From Glaciimonas sp. CA11.2 (GTDB lineage Bacteria > Pseudomonadota > Gammaproteobacteria > Burkholderiales > Burkholderiaceae_D), in NCBI RefSeq assembly GCF_034314045.1, contig NZ_JAVIWL010000001.1, positions 1,364,001 to 1,428,000 of the forward strand: a DNA stretch of 64,000 nt, given 5' to 3'. Every line of letters begins with the position of its first letter. Position 1 is the first letter of the stretch. Shown here one piece after another: positions 29,652 through 40,890 of this stretch. Under the pieces are notes generated by a model that saw only the letters and a program-made list of their open reading frames with translations, was not told where the DNA came from and did not search any database. The position numbers and the translations under genes were made by a program.

Positions 29652-30017
29652 TTATTTCTTCAGCGATTGAGCGGCTTTACGCGGCCCCTTACGGGTACGG
29701 GCGTTGGTACGGGTACGTTGACCACGGCAAGGTAGACCCTTACGGTGACGCATACCACGGTAGCAACCCAGATCCATCAGACGCTTGATGTTCATCGACA
29801 GTTCGCGACGTAGATCACCTTCGACGATGAATTTTGCAATTTCATCGCGCAGCTTTTCTAATTCGCTATCGTCTAGATCTTTGACCTTTTTACTGGTCGA
29901 AATACCCGTCGCGTCGCAAATTTTCTGCGAACGTGGGCGGCCAACACCATAAATGGCGGTTAAGCCGATAACAGTGTGTTGATGGTTTGGGATATTTACC
30001 CCTGCAATACGTGCCAT
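29652..30017 (-). CDS. rpsM: 30S ribosomal protein S13
   Basis: Head protein that contacts L5 and P-site tRNA. The 121-aa product starts [14 protein letters not shown], contains the helix-two-turn-helix, and ends with the basic [17 protein letters not shown] tail. It begins the alpha operon, 27 bp after rpmJ. Confidence 0.98.
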   Translation of the reverse strand: MARIAGVNIPNHQHTVIGLTAIYGVGRPRSQKICDATGISTSKKVKDLDDSELEKLRDEIAKFIVEGDLRRELSMNIKRLMDLGCYRGMRHRKGLPCRGQRTRTNARTRKGPRKAAQSLKK

Positions 30018-30044
30018 TCGTTATTCCTCGATCAATAACGTTAG

Positions 30045-30158
30045 TTAACCTTGACGCTGTTTATGGCGCGGTTCTATGCAAATGACGCGTAGAACGCCTT
30101 TGCGCTTAATGATCTTACAGTTGCGGCAAATCCGCTTAACTGATGCGAGCACTTTCAT
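30045..30158 (-). CDS. rpmJ: 50S ribosomal protein L36
   Basis: A 37-residue zinc-ribbon protein, [17 protein letters not shown] at the start and EPRHKQRQG at the end. Cys11, Cys14, Cys27 and His32 form the metal site, so this is the zinc-binding C+ form. It was found by translating the gap between infA and rpsM. The order infA-rpmJ-rpsM is standard. Confidence 0.97.
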   Translation of the reverse strand: MKVLASVKRICRNCKIIKRKGVLRVICIEPRHKQRQG

Positions 30159-30198
30159 GGTAGCCCTCTTTCTTTCAGCTTAAGGTTCTAAATACTAT

Positions 30199-30417
30199 TT
30201 ATTTGGTACGGAAAACAATCCGTGCCCGGCTTAAATCATAAGGAGTCAATTCTACCGTCACCTTATCTCCTGGAAGGATACGAATATAATTCATTCGCAT
30301 CTTGCCAGAAATATGACCGAGAACGATATGTCCGTTTTCCAACTTGACTCTAAATGTAGCATTGGGGAGATTCTCAAGAATCTCGCCTTGCATCTGGATA
30401 ACGTCGTCTTTTGCCAT
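30199..30417 (-). CDS. infA: Translation initiation factor IF-1
   Basis: OB-fold factor that binds the ribosomal A site during initiation. The ATG at 30417 (72 aa) gives the universal [13 protein letters not shown] start and usual length; the ten-residue longer frame is rejected. It follows secY with a 35-bp gap and precedes rpmJ. Confidence 0.97.
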   Translation of the reverse strand: MAKDDVIQMQGEILENLPNATFRVKLENGHIVLGHISGKMRMNYIRILPGDKVTVELTPYDLSRARIVFRTK

Positions 30418-30452
30418 TCGGTCTACTGGTTCCTCTGGGCGCTGCATCCAAC

Positions 30453-31784
30453 TTAACGCGTAGGAATTCCGCCCTTAAAATTTGCTTTACGAAGCAGCGA
30501 TTCATATTGCTGCGACATCACATAATTTTGTACTTGCGCCATGAAGTCCATGGTAACCACAACAATAATCAACAAAGATGTACCACCGAAATAAAATGGT
30601 ACTTTCCAGCGCGCAATCAAGAACTCTGGTAACAAGCACACCAGTGTAATATAAACCGCACCTGCAAGCGTCAAGCGCATCAAGATCTTGTCAATATACC
30701 GTGCAGTCTGATCACCCGGACGAATCCCTGGAACAAATGCACCGCTCTTTTTCAGGTTATCTGCTGTTTCCTTGCTATTAAATACCAATGCGGTATAGAA
30801 AAAGCAAAAGAACACAATCGCAACTGCATACAATAACGCGTGAATCGGTTCGCCAGGAGCCAGTGACGCAGCCAGATCTTTCAGAAAACGTACTACCGGA
30901 TTAGTAGTATCACCTGAAATGAACCAGCTGGTAATCGTTGCCGGAAACAAGATAATCGACGAAGCGAAGATAGGAGGAATTACTCCAGCCATATTTAGCT
31001 TCAGTGGCAAATGACTACTTTGACCACCATAAATCTTATTACCGACTTGCCGTTTGGCATAGTTCACCAGAATCTTGCGTTGACCACGTTCGATAAATAC
31101 CACCACAAATGTGACCGCCGCAACAATAAGGCAAATCAAAATCGCTGATAGTGCTGCCATCGAACCAGTACGCACCAACTCAAACAAACCACCAACTGCA
31201 TTCGGCAAACCAGCCGCTATACCCGCAAAGATAATGATCGAGATCCCGTTACCAAGACCACGCTCGGTAATTTGTTCGCCCAACCACATCAAAAACATCG
31301 TACCAGTCACCAGAGTAACTACCGTCGTGAAACGAAAAGCTAAACCTGGGTCAAGTACTAAGCCTGCTTGTGATTCAAGTGCTACTGCTATCCCTAAAGC
31401 CTGAAAAGTCGCTAATAGTAGCGTACCGTAACGTGTATATTGCGTGATCTTACGTCGCCCCGACTCGCCTTCCTTTTTCAAGGCCTCGAGTTGAGGTGAC
31501 ACGATCGACATCAGTTGCATAATGATCGATGCCGAAATATACGGCATGATACCTAATGCAAAGACAGTAAAGCGTGATAACGCACCACCGGAAAACATGT
31601 TAAACATACCCAGAATACCGCCCTGGTTCTGTTTAAACAACTGGGCTAACTGTGTCGGGTCAATGCCCGGCACAGGAATATGTGCGCCAATCCGGTAAAC
31701 AACCAATGCTGCAAGCAAGAACCACAAACGGCCCCAAGGGAAACCGCTAGCAGCACTTTTCGCAAGTTGTGGAGTAGTCGCCAA
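30453..31784 (-). CDS. secY: Preprotein translocase subunit SecY
   Basis: Central channel of the Sec translocon in the inner membrane. The 443-aa protein has ten hydrophobic helices, the plug-region [19 protein letters not shown], and the conserved cytoplasmic loops ([25 protein letters not shown]). Its place after rplO in the spc operon is standard. secE is at the far right of this window. Confidence 0.98.
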   Translation of the reverse strand: MATTPQLAKSAASGFPWGRLWFLLAALVVYRIGAHIPVPGIDPTQLAQLFKQNQGGILGMFNMFSGGALSRFTVFALGIMPYISASIIMQLMSIVSPQLEALKKEGESGRRKITQYTRYGTLLLATFQALGIAVALESQAGLVLDPGLAFRFTTVVTLVTGTMFLMWLGEQITERGLGNGISIIIFAGIAAGLPNAVGGLFELVRTGSMAALSAILICLIVAAVTFVVVFIERGQRKILVNYAKRQVGNKIYGGQSSHLPLKLNMAGVIPPIFASSIILFPATITSWFISGDTTNPVVRFLKDLAASLAPGEPIHALLYAVAIVFFCFFYTALVFNSKETADNLKKSGAFVPGIRPGDQTARYIDKILMRLTLAGAVYITLVCLLPEFLIARWKVPFYFGGTSLLIIVVVTMDFMAQVQNYVMSQQYESLLRKANFKGGIPTR

Positions 31785-31810
31785 TTTTCGCTCCGAATCA
31801 GTAAGCCAAA

Positions 31811-32242
31811 TTAAGCAACAGTGCCGCCAACTGCTTCAATCGCAGCTTTAGCGCCTTTAGTGGCGATCAAGCCTTTCAAGTTTACTTTTCTTGTCAGCTC
31901 GCCAGACAGGATAACCCGTACCACACGTGCCAGTTCACCGATAACACCGGCTTGCTTCAAGACCAAAATATCGATCTCAGTAACAGGCAATTGTTCCAGT
32001 TCCGACAAGCGAACTTCTGCTTTGAACGGTGTCGCCATTGATTTAAAACCGCGCTTAGGCAAGCGGCGTTGCAAAGGCATCTGACCGCCTTCAAAACCGA
32101 CTTTATGGAAACCGCCTGAACGAGATTTTTGACCTTTATGACCACGACCGGCAGTTTTACCGATACCTGAGCCAATACCGCGACCTACGCGACGCTTGTA
32201 ATGCTTTGCGCCATCTGCTGGTTGGATAGTATTCAATTCCAT
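31811..32242 (-). CDS. rplO: 50S ribosomal protein L15
   Basis: Large-subunit assembly protein of 143 aa. The N-terminal half is the usual glycine- and basic-rich extended region ([21 protein letters not shown]), followed by a globular domain. The rpmD stop lies 26 bp upstream and secY starts 26 bp after the stop. Confidence 0.98.
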   Translation of the reverse strand: MELNTIQPADGAKHYKRRVGRGIGSGIGKTAGRGHKGQKSRSGGFHKVGFEGGQMPLQRRLPKRGFKSMATPFKAEVRLSELEQLPVTEIDILVLKQAGVIGELARVVRVILSGELTRKVNLKGLIATKGAKAAIEAVGGTVA

Positions 32243-32268
32243 AATTTGCTCCGTTCGTAAGCCTAAGC

Positions 32269-32448
32269 TTACGAAACTACTTTCACAAGATAGGACACTT
32301 TATTGATCATGCCACGCACAGACGGTGTGTCTTGCAATTCGGAAACCGAATTAACACGACGTAAGCCCAAACCGCGCACTGTCGCACGATGTGTTTCACG
32401 CGTACCGATCAAACCTTTGATCAATTGTACTTTTAGAGTCTTTGTCAT
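32269..32448 (-). CDS. rpmD: 50S ribosomal protein L30
   Basis: A 59-aa protein starting [17 protein letters not shown] and ending VSYLVKVVS. The ATG at 32448 has AGGTG about 7 nt upstream; the longer frame overlaps rpsE and is rejected. It lies between rpsE (10-bp gap) and rplO. Confidence 0.97.
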   Translation of the reverse strand: MTKTLKVQLIKGLIGTRETHRATVRGLGLRRVNSVSELQDTPSVRGMINKVSYLVKVVS

Positions 32449-32458
32449 CTTGATCACC

Positions 32459-32977
32459 TTAGCTGATAATGTCTTCAACGGACTTACCGCGCTTAGCAGC
32501 AATTTCCGATGGAGTGTTCATTTTTGCCAGACCATTCAACGTAGCCCGAACCAAGTTGTAAGGATTAGTGGAACCGTTGGATTTAGCCACAACGTTAGTT
32601 ACACCCATCACTTCAAAAATAGCGCGCATTGGACCACCAGCAATAACACCAGTACCTTCTTTAGCGGGAGCCATCAAAACAGATGAGGCGCCATGCTTAC
32701 CGGTCAGGGTATGCTGCAAAGTACCGTTTTTCAGCGTTACTTTGATCATCTTGCGACGGGCTTCTTCCATAGCCTTTTGCACAGCAACTGGCACTTCTTT
32801 CGATTTGCCTTTGCCCATGCCAATACGGCCATCGCCATCACCAACAACAGCCAATGCTGCGAATCCCATGATACGACCACCCTTAACCACTTTGGTTACA
32901 CGGTTGACCGCAATCATTTTTTCGCGCATGCCATCATCCGGCTTGTCGCTTTGCATTTTCGATTGCATTTTTGCCAT
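32459..32977 (-). CDS. rpsE: 30S ribosomal protein S5
   Basis: Decoding-fidelity protein of 172 aa. The double-stranded RNA-binding domain ([20 protein letters not shown]) and the C-terminal [19 protein letters not shown] segment are present. A short Lys/Gln/Ser-rich N-terminal extension precedes the core. It follows rplR by 12 bp. Confidence 0.98.
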   Translation of the reverse strand: MAKMQSKMQSDKPDDGMREKMIAVNRVTKVVKGGRIMGFAALAVVGDGDGRIGMGKGKSKEVPVAVQKAMEEARRKMIKVTLKNGTLQHTLTGKHGASSVLMAPAKEGTGVIAGGPMRAIFEVMGVTNVVAKSNGSTNPYNLVRATLNGLAKMNTPSEIAAKRGKSVEDIIS

Positions 32978-32989
32978 GACGATTTTCCC

Positions 32990-33352
32990 TTAGAACTTCA
33001 GACCAGCTTCACGTGCGGCATCTGCCAACACTTTGACGCGGCCATGGTAACGGAAACCGGAGCGATCAAACGCAACTTCGGTAACTCCGGCTTTCAATGC
33101 CTTCTCAGCGACACGCTTACCAACCAGCGATGCAGCAGAAGTGTTTCCGCCCTTGCCAGATTGGCCTGCCAACTCTTGGCGAACTTCGGCTTCCAGTGTC
33201 GAGGCCGAAGCCAACACTTTTGCGTCAGGGCCAATGATGCTGGCGTAGATGTGCAAGTTAGTACGATGCACTGCTAGGCGAGTCACCTTTAACTCTGCGA
33301 TCTTGGCACGCGTTTGGCGTGAGCGGCGCAGACGTGATTGTTTCTTATCCAT
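32990..33352 (-). CDS. rplR: 50S ribosomal protein L18
   Basis: Binds 5S rRNA. The ATG at 33352 (120 aa) has AGGGG about 7 nt upstream and gives [18 protein letters not shown]; a TTG two codons earlier is less likely. The C-terminus [20 protein letters not shown] is the family signature. Confidence 0.97.
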   Translation of the reverse strand: MDKKQSRLRRSRQTRAKIAELKVTRLAVHRTNLHIYASIIGPDAKVLASASTLEAEVRQELAGQSGKGGNTSAASLVGKRVAEKALKAGVTEVAFDRSGFRYHGRVKVLADAAREAGLKF

Positions 33353-33364
33353 CGTCAACCCCTA

Positions 33365-33898
33365 TTACTTCTTCTTGGTTTCTTTAAGGATTACCACTTC
33401 GTCCGAGTAACGAACGCCCTTGCCTTTATAAGGCTCAGGTTTGCGGTAAGCACGAACTTCAGCAGCAACCTGACCAACACGTTGCTTATCGATACCCTTG
33501 ATGAGGATCTCGGTTTGCGTCGGAGTTTCACACTTTACGCCTTCTGGCATTTGGTGAGCAACAGGATGCGAAAAACCGAGCGACAAATTCAACTTATCGC
33601 CTTGCGCTTGCGCACGAAAACCAACACCTACCAAGTTCAGCTTCTTTTCGAAACCCTTAGTAACGCCGGTAACCATATTGTTGACCAGAGCACGTAGTGT
33701 TCCGGACATCGCATTGGCTTCGCGACTGTCATTCGCAGCTGCGAAATTAAGCGTACCGTTGTTGTTTTCGATAGTCACCAGACCTGTTAAGGACTGGGAC
33801 AAAGTGCCCAACGGGCCTTTTACTACGATCTGCTCTGCAGAGATGGTCGCTTCCGCGCCAGCTGGCAGTGCAATCGGCATTTTACCTACACGTGACAT
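33365..33898 (-). CDS. rplF: 50S ribosomal protein L6
   Basis: Large-subunit protein near the GTPase centre, with two tandem L6 folds. The ATG at 33898 (177 aa) gives [12 protein letters not shown] and follows AAGGAG; the longer frame runs into rpsH. The C-terminal [15 protein letters not shown] motif is conserved. Confidence 0.98.
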   Translation of the reverse strand: MSRVGKMPIALPAGAEATISAEQIVVKGPLGTLSQSLTGLVTIENNNGTLNFAAANDSREANAMSGTLRALVNNMVTGVTKGFEKKLNLVGVGFRAQAQGDKLNLSLGFSHPVAHQMPEGVKCETPTQTEILIKGIDKQRVGQVAAEVRAYRKPEPYKGKGVRYSDEVVILKETKKK

Positions 33899-33908
33899 GT
33901 TGGGCTCC

Positions 33909-34304
33909 TTAGGCGACGTAGCAAATAACTTCGCCACCGACACCGGTTGCGCGCGCTTTGCGGTCCGTCATGACACCTTGTGGTGTCGAAATAATTGCAA
34001 CACCCAAGCCGTTCATCACATTTGGAATGTCATCTTTGCCCTTGTAGACGCGCAACCCTGGACGGGATACGCGCTCAATGCGCTCGATAACTGGACGGCC
34101 AGCGTAATACTTTAAACCGATTTTCAGTTCTGCTTTGCCACCTGCTTCGGCAACAGCAAAATCTTCGATGTAACCCTCGTCCTTAAGGACGTTAGCAATC
34201 GCAACTTTGACCTTCGACGATGGCATTGCCACGGCGGTCTTTTGTACTACTTGCGCATTGCGGATACGGGTCAGCATATCGGCGATAGGATCGCTCATAC
34301 TCAT
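33909..34304 (-). CDS. rpsH: 30S ribosomal protein S8
   Basis: Central-domain 16S binder and, in E. coli, translational repressor of the spc operon. The 131-aa product contains [16 protein letters not shown] and [14 protein letters not shown]. Two in-frame ATG codons lie close together (34304, 34298); the first has GGAGA at good spacing. Confidence 0.98.
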   Translation of the reverse strand: MSMSDPIADMLTRIRNAQVVQKTAVAMPSSKVKVAIANVLKDEGYIEDFAVAEAGGKAELKIGLKYYAGRPVIERIERVSRPGLRVYKGKDDIPNVMNGLGVAIISTPQGVMTDRKARATGVGGEVICYVA

Positions 34305-34318
34305 TGCATATTCTCCTA

Positions 34319-34624
34319 TTACCAGCTAGCTTTAGTCATGCCCGGAATCTCACCACGCATGGCGATTTCACGGAGCTTAATACGGCCCAGACCGAACTTG
34401 CGGAAAGTGCCACGTGGACGACCAGTCAAGGCGCAACGATTACGTTGACGAGTCGGATTCGAGTTACGTGGCAGCGCTTGCAATTTCAAGCGAGCTTCGT
34501 AGCGCTCTTCTTCCGACTTCGATTGGTCATCAATGATTGCCTTTAACTCGGCACGCTTACCAGCAAATTTCTTTACCAGGTCAGCACGCTTTTGTTCACG
34601 GTTAATCAGTGCCAGTTTTGCCAT
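34319..34624 (-). CDS. rpsN: 30S ribosomal protein S14
   Basis: A 101-aa, zinc-free long form of S14, starting [13 protein letters not shown]. Only one cysteine remains in [11 protein letters not shown], so the Zn site of the short form is absent. The ATG at 34624 is chosen; the longer frame lies inside rplE. Confidence 0.97.
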   Translation of the reverse strand: MAKLALINREQKRADLVKKFAGKRAELKAIIDDQSKSEEERYEARLKLQALPRNSNPTRQRNRCALTGRPRGTFRKFGLGRIKLREIAMRGEIPGMTKASW

Positions 34625-34631
34625 GGCAACC

Positions 34632-35171
34632 TCAGTTTCTGAACGGAAATTTAAATGCGGCGAGAAGCGATTTTGCTTCATCGTCGGTCTTAGCAGTCGT
34701 CGTAATACTAATATTCAGACCACGCAATACGTCAATCTTGTCGTATTCAATTTCGGGGAAAATGATCTGCTCTTTCACACCGATATTGTAGTTTCCACGA
34801 CCGTCAAATGCACGACCGGACACACCACGGAAGTCACGAACGCGCGGTAGCGCGACAGTGACCAGGCGATCCAAAAACTCGTACATATGAGCGCCACGAA
34901 GCGTAACCATGCAACCAATTGGGTAGCCTTCACGGATTTTAAAACCCGCAATCGCTTTACGCGCCTTGGTCACAACTGGCTTTTGACCTGCAATCTTGGT
35001 CAAATCGCCAACAGCGTGCTCAATGATTTTCTTATCCGCAATGGCTTCAGATAAACCCATGTTCAGGGTGATCTTTAGAATACGCGGAACTTCCATTGCC
35101 GATTTGTAAGCGTATTTCGCTACCAGATCAGCAACGATCTTATTTTTATAGAACTCTTGGAGACGGGCCAT
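34632..35171 (-). CDS. rplE: 50S ribosomal protein L5
   Basis: 5S rRNA-binding protein of 179 aa that contacts S13 and P-site tRNA. Signature stretches include [33 protein letters not shown] and [18 protein letters not shown]. It starts 6 bp after rplX. Confidence 0.98.
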   Translation of the reverse strand: MARLQEFYKNKIVADLVAKYAYKSAMEVPRILKITLNMGLSEAIADKKIIEHAVGDLTKIAGQKPVVTKARKAIAGFKIREGYPIGCMVTLRGAHMYEFLDRLVTVALPRVRDFRGVSGRAFDGRGNYNIGVKEQIIFPEIEYDKIDVLRGLNISITTTAKTDDEAKSLLAAFKFPFRN

Positions 35172-35177
35172 GATCTC

Positions 35178-35492
35178 TTAAACCTTAACAACTTCGCCGC
35201 TGGACTTGAAGACGCGAACTTTTTTACCGTCCACGTCTTTAAAACCAACGCGATCTGCCTTGCCAGTTGCTGCGTTGAACAACGCAACATTTGACACATG
35301 AATTGGCATCAGCTTATCAACGATGCCACCAGTTTCACCCGTCATCGGATTTGGCTTAGTCGCTTTTTTAGCGATGTTAATACCATCAACGATAACGAAG
35401 TTAGCATCAACGCGTTGCTTTACAACTCCGCGCTTGCCCTTGTCTTTACCAGTCAGGACGATTATCTCGTCACTTTTCCGAATCTTATCCAT
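35178..35492 (-). CDS. rplX: 50S ribosomal protein L24
   Basis: Assembly initiator of the large subunit. The 104-aa product has the KOW motif ([17 protein letters not shown]) and the [17 protein letters not shown] segment. It is second in the spc operon, 9 bp after rplN. Confidence 0.98.
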   Translation of the reverse strand: MDKIRKSDEIIVLTGKDKGKRGVVKQRVDANFVIVDGINIAKKATKPNPMTGETGGIVDKLMPIHVSNVALFNAATGKADRVGFKDVDGKKVRVFKSSGEVVKV

Positions 35493-35501
35493 CTCGACTC
35501 C

Positions 35502-35870
35502 TTACAGCACTTCAGGCGCGAGTGAAACAATCTTCATGAAGCGCTCTGTGCGCAATTCACGAGTGACTGGTCCAAAAATACGCGTACCAATTGGCTCCAG
35601 CTTTGCGTTCAGCAACACAGCTGCGTTACCATCGAACTTGACCAACGAACCATCGGGGCGGCGCACACCTTTAGCAGTGCGAACAACCACGGCGTTGTAG
35701 ATCTCGCCCTTTTTAACACGACCACGCGGCGCAGCAACTTTGACAGTTACCTTGATAACATCGCCGATGCTAGCGTAACGACGCTTGGAACCACCCAGAA
35801 CCTTGATGCACATAACTTCGCGCGCACCAGTGTTGTCGGCTACTTCGAGCCGGCTTTCCGTTTGAATCAT
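35502..35870 (-). CDS. rplN: 50S ribosomal protein L14
   Basis: A 122-aa large-subunit protein at the S12/L19 interface. [18 protein letters not shown] opens it, and [19 protein letters not shown] is conserved. It begins the spc operon behind a 226-bp structured spacer that follows rpsQ. Confidence 0.98.
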   Translation of the reverse strand: MIQTESRLEVADNTGAREVMCIKVLGGSKRRYASIGDVIKVTVKVAAPRGRVKKGEIYNAVVVRTAKGVRRPDGSLVKFDGNAAVLLNAKLEPIGTRIFGPVTRELRTERFMKIVSLAPEVL

Positions 35871-36013
35871 AATATTTTCTTTCCCAACTTAACTCGCGGC
35901 CGCACTATGCGGATTTACGGTCAGTCTTGGTCCTGTCAGAAACATCCTGATGGATGTACTGCTTAGGTGGACGACTTCCAAAACTTCTTGCTAATTCTAA
36001 CTTTCAACTGCAG

Positions 36014-36097
36014 AGTATTTATTTCGCTCTCATCGGGAACCAACAAGAGCGAAGCCAAGCATTATTACATCAAAATGCTTGGCTCGCAACAAATACT
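36014..36097 (-). promoter_or_regulatory. Structured spacer at the S10/spc operon junction
   Basis: AGTATTT (36014-36020) pairs with AAATACT (36091-36097) around two hairpins. These are CGCTCT/AGAGCG (36025-36030 with 36046-36051) and GCCAAGCATT/AATGCTTGGC (36054-36063 with 36074-36083). The second can lengthen by GCGA/TCGC (36049-36052 with 36084-36087), which would break the first, so two exclusive folds exist. It is about 145 bp before rplN and directly behind rpsQ; an attenuator, processing site or remnant are all possible. Confidence 0.5.
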
Positions 36098-36369
36098 TAT
36101 AAAACTTGTCCAACCTGTACAACACGCGTCACACTCCAGGCTTTAGTCTTGGAGATAGGGCGGCCTTCCTGGATCTCAACTACGTCGCCTTCCTTGGCCT
36201 GATTGGCTTCGTCATGCGCGTGGTACTTGTTAGTACGTACGATGATTTTGCCATACAGAGGATGCTTTACGTGGCGTTCGATTAGGACGGTAACTGTCTT
36301 ATCCATTTTATCGGATACGACCTTACCAACCAGCGTGCGCTTCAGCGGTTGTTTCACTTGATCGTTCAT
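36097..36369 (-). CDS. rpsQ: 30S ribosomal protein S17
   Basis: OB-fold protein of 90 aa that binds the 5' domain of 16S r[23 protein letters not shown] is the family core. Its ATG overlaps the rpmC stop by one base (TAATG). It is the last gene of the S10 operon. Confidence 0.98.
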   Translation of the reverse strand: MNDQVKQPLKRTLVGKVVSDKMDKTVTVLIERHVKHPLYGKIIVRTNKYHAHDEANQAKEGDVVEIQEGRPISKTKAWSVTRVVQVGQVL

Positions 36370-36560
36370 TACTGGGCGCCCTTCAGATTGATGACGGTCT
36401 TTACCCGTGCGATATCGCGACGAACTTTCTTCAATTGCGACGTATTGTTCAATTGCTGAGTACCGATTTGCATACGAAGGCTAAACTGCGCCTTCAGCAA
36501 CTCTTTCAGCTCTTTCGCCAATGCCGCTTGATCTTTGTCGCGGAGTTCAGATGCTTTCAT
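36369..36560 (-). CDS. rpmC: 50S ribosomal protein L29
   Basis: A 63-aa two-helix protein near the exit tunnel, a docking site for signal recognition particle and trigger factor. It opens [18 protein letters not shown]. It lies between rplP (12-bp gap) and rpsQ (1-bp overlap). Confidence 0.97.
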   Translation of the reverse strand: MKASELRDKDQAALAKELKELLKAQFSLRMQIGTQQLNNTSQLKKVRRDIARVKTVINLKGAQ

Positions 36561-36572
36561 GATTCACTCCAA

Positions 36573-36992
36573 TTATTGGCCGATTTGACGCACGACGAAC
36601 GTGGTCAATAGCGGCAATTTAGCTGCAGCCAAACGGAATGCCTCACGCGCGAGTGTTTCATCGACGCCATCCATCTCGTAAAGCATTTTACCTGGCTGAA
36701 TTTCAGCCACGTAGTACTCAGGATTTCCCTTACCGTTACCCATTCGGACTTCGGCAGGTTTTTGGGAAATTGGCTTGTCTGGGAAAATACGAATCCAGAT
36801 CCGACCACCCCGTTTGATATGACGTGTCATTGCGCGACGTGCAGCTTCGATCTGACGTGCCGTAATACGACCACGGCCAACCGCTTTCAGACCAAACTCA
36901 CCGAACGACACAGCAGTGCCGCGCGAATGAGAAATGCCTTTGTTGCGGCCTTTTTGCTCTTTACGAAATTTTCTGCGTGCTGGTTGCAGCAT
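36573..36992 (-). CDS. rplP: 50S ribosomal protein L16
   Basis: A-site-proximal protein of 139 aa. [19 protein letters not shown] and [20 protein letters not shown] are invariant-type stretches; the arginine in [18 protein letters not shown] context is the usual setting for hydroxylation. It starts 2 bp after the rpsC stop. Confidence 0.98.
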   Translation of the reverse strand: MLQPARRKFRKEQKGRNKGISHSRGTAVSFGEFGLKAVGRGRITARQIEAARRAMTRHIKRGGRIWIRIFPDKPISQKPAEVRMGNGKGNPEYYVAEIQPGKMLYEMDGVDETLAREAFRLAAAKLPLLTTFVVRQIGQ

Positions 36993-36994
36993 GA

Positions 36995-37837
36995 TTATTC
37001 TCCTGCTTTCTCAGCCGGTGCAACAACAGCACCTTCAGCAGCGCCATCCGGCTTTTTGGCACGGGCTGGGCGCGCAACTGCTGCACCTGGTCCTGCTGCC
37101 GTTGTAGTTTTAGGGCGTGGACGGCTAGACGGCTTACCATCGTCACGACGTGGACCACGACGCTTTTTGTCATCGTCATTAGGGATGTCGACTACCGGTG
37201 TTTCACCGTTAGGCAAACGATCGCCTTTGTAAACCCAGACTTTGATACCGATAATGCCGTACGTAGTTTCAGCTTCGCCGAAACCGTAGTCAATGTCAGC
37301 GCGCAGAGTGTGCAGTGGCACACGGCCTTCGCGATACCATTCAGTACGAGCAATTTCGATACCATTCAGACGACCGGCTGACATGATTTTGATCCCTTGC
37401 GCGCCCAAACGCATTGCATTCTGCATTGCGCGTTTCATCGCACGGCGGAACATAATACGCTTTTCGAGCTGCTGAGCAATCGAATCAGCAATCAATTGTG
37501 CATCAGTTTCAGGCTTACGAATTTCTTCGATATTAACGTGAACCGGTACACCCATCAATTTAGTCAACGCTGACTTCAATACTTCGATGTCCTCGCCTTT
37601 TTTACCGATAACAACACCAGGACGTGAGCTGTAAATTGTAATACGGGCGTTCTTTGCAGGACGCTCAATAACAACACGGCCAACGGAGGCGTTCTTCAGT
37701 TTTTTCTTGAGGTAAGCGCGAACTTTCAGATCTTCATTTAGCATAGTGGCAAAATTACTATTGCCAGCATACCAACGTGAGCTCCAGTTACGCGTTACTG
37801 CAAGTCGAAAACCGGTTGGATGAATCTTCTGTCCCAT
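36995..37837 (-). CDS. rpsC: 30S ribosomal protein S3, with long basic C-terminal tail
   Basis: mRNA-entry-channel protein. The core (KH domain, then the [19 protein letters not shown] domain) ends near residue 215. A Pro/Ala/Lys/Arg-rich tail of about 60 residues follows, so the product is 280 aa against 233 in E. coli. Long tails like this are known in betaproteobacteria. It starts after rplV with a 9-bp gap. Confidence 0.97.
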   Translation of the reverse strand: MGQKIHPTGFRLAVTRNWSSRWYAGNSNFATMLNEDLKVRAYLKKKLKNASVGRVVIERPAKNARITIYSSRPGVVIGKKGEDIEVLKSALTKLMGVPVHVNIEEIRKPETDAQLIADSIAQQLEKRIMFRRAMKRAMQNAMRLGAQGIKIMSAGRLNGIEIARTEWYREGRVPLHTLRADIDYGFGEAETTYGIIGIKVWVYKGDRLPNGETPVVDIPNDDDKKRRGPRRDDGKPSSRPRPKTTTAAGPGAAVARPARAKKPDGAAEGAVVAPAEKAGE

Positions 37838-37846
37838 CGTGACTCC

Positions 37847-38179
37847 TTAGTTTCCGACAGTCACGTAAATGTGACAGGATTGCTTCGAGATACGATCACC
37901 ACGGCCCTTTGCACGCGCTGTGAAGCGCTTAAGGACCGAACCTTTTTCGACATAGATCGTCGTGATTTTCAGTTCGTCGATATCAGCACCATCATTGTGC
38001 TCGGCGTTCGCAATTGCGGACTCCAGAACACGCTTAATGATAGCTGCACCCTTCTTCGGACTAAACGTCAGAATATGAAGAGCTTGATCAACTTTTTTGC
38101 CGCGAATCAGATCGGCGACCAGACGGCCCTTTTGGGCCGACAGACGCACACCGCGGAGGGTAGCTTTAGTTTCCATCAT
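37847..38179 (-). CDS. rplV: 50S ribosomal protein L22
   Basis: Lines the exit tunnel; its hairpin loop is where macrolide-resistance changes occur. The 110-aa product reads [20 protein letters not shown] at the start and [14 protein letters not shown] at the loop. Two adjacent ATG codons exist; the second gives the usual start. Confidence 0.97.
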   Translation of the reverse strand: MMETKATLRGVRLSAQKGRLVADLIRGKKVDQALHILTFSPKKGAAIIKRVLESAIANAEHNDGADIDELKITTIYVEKGSVLKRFTARAKGRGDRISKQSCHIYVTVGN

Positions 38180-38185
38180 CGGACC

Positions 38186-38461
38186 TTATCTCTTAGCCTT
38201 TTTATCGGCGGCATGACCCTTGAACGTACGAGTCAAAGCGAATTCGCCGAGTTTGTGACCGACCATATTTTCGGAAACATAAACCGGGACGTGTTGTTTG
38301 CCGTTATGCACAGCAATCGTCAAACCGATAAAGTCCGGCATGATGGTTGACCGACGCGACCAAGTCTTAATTGGCTTTTTGTCTTTGATTGCCTGAGCAG
38401 CCTCGACCTTTTTCACCAGGTGGGCGTCGCAGAACGGCCCTTTTTTCAATGAACGTGTCAT
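38186..38461 (-). CDS. rpsS: 30S ribosomal protein S19
   Basis: Head protein of 91 aa that contacts the tRNA anticodon region through S13. [19 protein letters not shown] opens it and [21 protein letters not shown] closes it. Confidence 0.98.
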   Translation of the reverse strand: MTRSLKKGPFCDAHLVKKVEAAQAIKDKKPIKTWSRRSTIMPDFIGLTIAVHNGKQHVPVYVSENMVGHKLGEFALTRTFKGHAADKKAKR

Positions 38462-38471
38462 GTGTTACCCC

Positions 38472-39299
38472 TTATTTCTTGCCACGGCGCGAGACAATCA
38501 TTGAAGTAGTACGCTTGTTACGGCGTGTCTTCTTCCCTTTTGTCTGTTGACCCCATGGCGAAACTGGATGACGACCAGCTGCGGTTTTACCTTCACCACC
38601 ACCGTGAGGATGATCGACCGGATTCATAACCACACCGCGAACGGTAGGACGAACACCACGCCAACGCATCGCACCCGCTTTACCAATCTTGCGCAGACTA
38701 TGTTCCGCATTGCCGACTTCGCCGACCGTTGCACGACATTCGACGTGCACACGACGGACTTCGCCGGAACGCAGGCGAACCTGAGCGTAGATTCCTTCGC
38801 GAGCCATCAACACAACGCCAGCACCAGCAGTACGCGCCATTTGAGCGCCTTTACCTGGAAGCATTTCGACGCAATGCATGATGGTACCAACCGGAATATT
38901 GCGGATTGGAAGGCAGTTACCAGACTTAATCGTCGCTTGCGAACCATTCATCACTTGATCGCCTACTGCCATGCCTTTAGTTGCAATGATGTAATGACGC
39001 TCACCATCTGCATAGCATAACAAAGCGATATTCGCTGTGCGGTTTGGATCGTATTCGATACGCTCCACTTTCGCTGGAATACCATCTTTGTTACGTTTAA
39101 AGTCAATAACGCGATAGTGTTGCTTATGACCACCACCGATATGACGAGTAGTGATGTGACCGTTGTTGTTACGACCCGCAGTTTTCGATTTCTTTTCGAT
39201 CAGGGCGGCAAATGGACGGCCTTTGTACAGGTCGGGATTAACGACCTTAACCATTCCACGGCGACCCGGCGAGGTCGGTTTAACTTTAACGAGTGCCAT
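38472..39299 (-). CDS. rplB: 50S ribosomal protein L2
   Basis: Core protein of the peptidyl transferase region, 275 aa. The conserved C-terminal loop [14 protein letters not shown], with the functional histidine, is present. Its ATG overlaps the rplW stop by one base. Confidence 0.98.
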   Translation of the reverse strand: MALVKVKPTSPGRRGMVKVVNPDLYKGRPFAALIEKKSKTAGRNNNGHITTRHIGGGHKQHYRVIDFKRNKDGIPAKVERIEYDPNRTANIALLCYADGERHYIIATKGMAVGDQVMNGSQATIKSGNCLPIRNIPVGTIMHCVEMLPGKGAQMARTAGAGVVLMAREGIYAQVRLRSGEVRRVHVECRATVGEVGNAEHSLRKIGKAGAMRWRGVRPTVRGVVMNPVDHPHGGGEGKTAAGRHPVSPWGQQTKGKKTRRNKRTTSMIVSRRGKK

Positions 39300-39613
39300 T
39301 ATTTAGCCTCCTCGGTGAAGTTGATCTCTTGACCCGGCTTCAAACATACAAATGCGCGACGAGTATGATTACGTCGGCCGTTGGATTTACCGGAGCGCTT
39401 TTGCTTACCAATGCGGTTGGCGACTTGCACCGACTCAACCTGCACTTTGAAGAGCAATTCGACAGCAGCCTTAACTTCCAATTTGGTAGCGTCTGGTGCG
39501 ATACGGAAAACGACTTGCTCGTTTTTTTCCGCAACAAACGTTGCCTTCTCGGAAATAACTGGCGCTAACAGCACTTTCATCAAGCGCTCTTCGCTATGTT
39601 TTAATGCGTTCAT
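39299..39613 (-). CDS. rplW: 50S ribosomal protein L23
   Basis: Exit-tunnel protein of 104 aa that docks trigger factor and [25 protein letters not shown] is the family start, preceded by about ten extra residues ([10 protein letters not shown]). It overlaps rplD by 4 bp. Confidence 0.97.
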   Translation of the reverse strand: MNALKHSEERLMKVLLAPVISEKATFVAEKNEQVVFRIAPDATKLEVKAAVELLFKVQVESVQVANRIGKQKRSGKSNGRRNHTRRAFVCLKPGQEINFTEEAK

Positions 39614-40230
39614 GCCAGCATCTCCTCAATCTTGGCCAATGCCAACTTGGTGATCAAGATCTTCTTGTAGAACACCAGAGAAACTGGATCAGCATGACGT
39701 GGCTCACATACCAGTACGCCTGGCAGGTTACGCGCCGCTAATAACAGGTTTTCTTCCAGGTTGTCAGTAATGATCAACACGGAATCCAGACCCATATCTT
39801 TTAGCTTTTGTGACAACAGCTTAGTCTTTGGTGCTTCTACTGAGAAATTCTCGACAACCGACAAACGACCTTCGCGTGCTAACTGAGACAGAATCGAGCA
39901 GATACCTGCGCGATACATCTTCTTGTTAACTTTATGCGTGAAATTTTCGTCAGGCGAGTTCGGGAAAATACGACCACCGCCACGCCACAAAGGTGATGAC
40001 GACATACCAGCACGAGCGCGGCCCGTACCTTTTTGACGCCAAGGCTTTTTGGTTGTGTGATGAACTTCTTCACGATCTTTTTGCTTACGGTTACCGCTGC
40101 GAGCGTTAGCCTGATAAGCGACGACGACTTGGTGAATTAGCGCCTCATTGTAGTCACGACCGAATATAGTATCCGGAGCGGCAACATTTGAAGCAGCTTG
40201 TCCTTGGTCATTCAGGAGCTTGAGTTCCAT
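39610..40230 (-). CDS. rplD: 50S ribosomal protein L4
   Basis: Tunnel protein and, in E. coli, regulator of the S10 operon. The 206-aa product has the tunnel loop [15 protein letters not shown] and the C-terminal Rossmann-like domain. It starts 3 bp after rplC. Confidence 0.98.
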   Translation of the reverse strand: MELKLLNDQGQAASNVAAPDTIFGRDYNEALIHQVVVAYQANARSGNRKQKDREEVHHTTKKPWRQKGTGRARAGMSSSPLWRGGGRIFPNSPDENFTHKVNKKMYRAGICSILSQLAREGRLSVVENFSVEAPKTKLLSQKLKDMGLDSVLIITDNLEENLLLAARNLPGVLVCEPRHADPVSLVFYKKILITKLALAKIEEMLA

Positions 40231-40233
40231 GAA

Positions 40234-40890
40234 TTAGGCTCCCTTCTTTGCTTTGACTTTAACAGCAGGCATCACGACAACTTGACCGTTCTTTGCACCT
40301 GGAACTGCGCCCTTAACCATCAGTAGCTGGCGCTCAGCGTCAACACGTGCGATTTCAAGGTTTTGCGTAGTTACAGTAACGTCACCCATGTGACCGGTCA
40401 TACGCTTACCAGGGAAAACGCGACCTGGATCCTGCGCCATACCGATGGAACCTGGAACATTGTGTGAACGGGAGTTACCGTGGGTAGCACGACCGGATGA
40501 GAAGTTGTAACGCTTGATAACACCAGCGTAACCCTTACCGATTGAAGTACCCTGCACATCGACCTTTTGACCAGCTTCGAACAAACTAGCAGCGATAACG
40601 TCGCCGGCAGTCAATTCAGATGCTTTAGCAGAATCGATACGGAATTCTCTTAGGATGGTACCAGCTTCTACGCCAGCTTTGGCATAGTGACCGGCTGCAG
40701 CTTTATTCACGCGTGAAGCGCGACGCTGACCGAATGCTACTTGAACAGCGGTATAACCGTCTGTTTCAGGCGTTTTGATTTGAGTCACACGGTTGTTCGA
40801 TACGTCTACAACGGTAACAGGAATTGATTCCCCATCATCCGTAAAGATGCGCATCATACCAACCTTGCGACCAACAAGGCCTAGGCTCAT
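40234..40890 (-). CDS. rplC: 50S ribosomal protein L3
   Basis: Assembly-initiating 23S rRNA binder. The ATG at 40890 (218 aa) gives [16 protein letters not shown] and follows GGAGA; a frame four codons longer is rejected. The loop near the peptidyl transferase centre ([20 protein letters not shown]) is conserved. Confidence 0.98.
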   Translation of the reverse strand: MSLGLVGRKVGMMRIFTDDGESIPVTVVDVSNNRVTQIKTPETDGYTAVQVAFGQRRASRVNKAAAGHYAKAGVEAGTILREFRIDSAKASELTAGDVIAASLFEAGQKVDVQGTSIGKGYAGVIKRYNFSSGRATHGNSRSHNVPGSIGMAQDPGRVFPGKRMTGHMGDVTVTTQNLEIARVDAERQLLMVKGAVPGAKNGQVVVMPAVKVKAKKGA

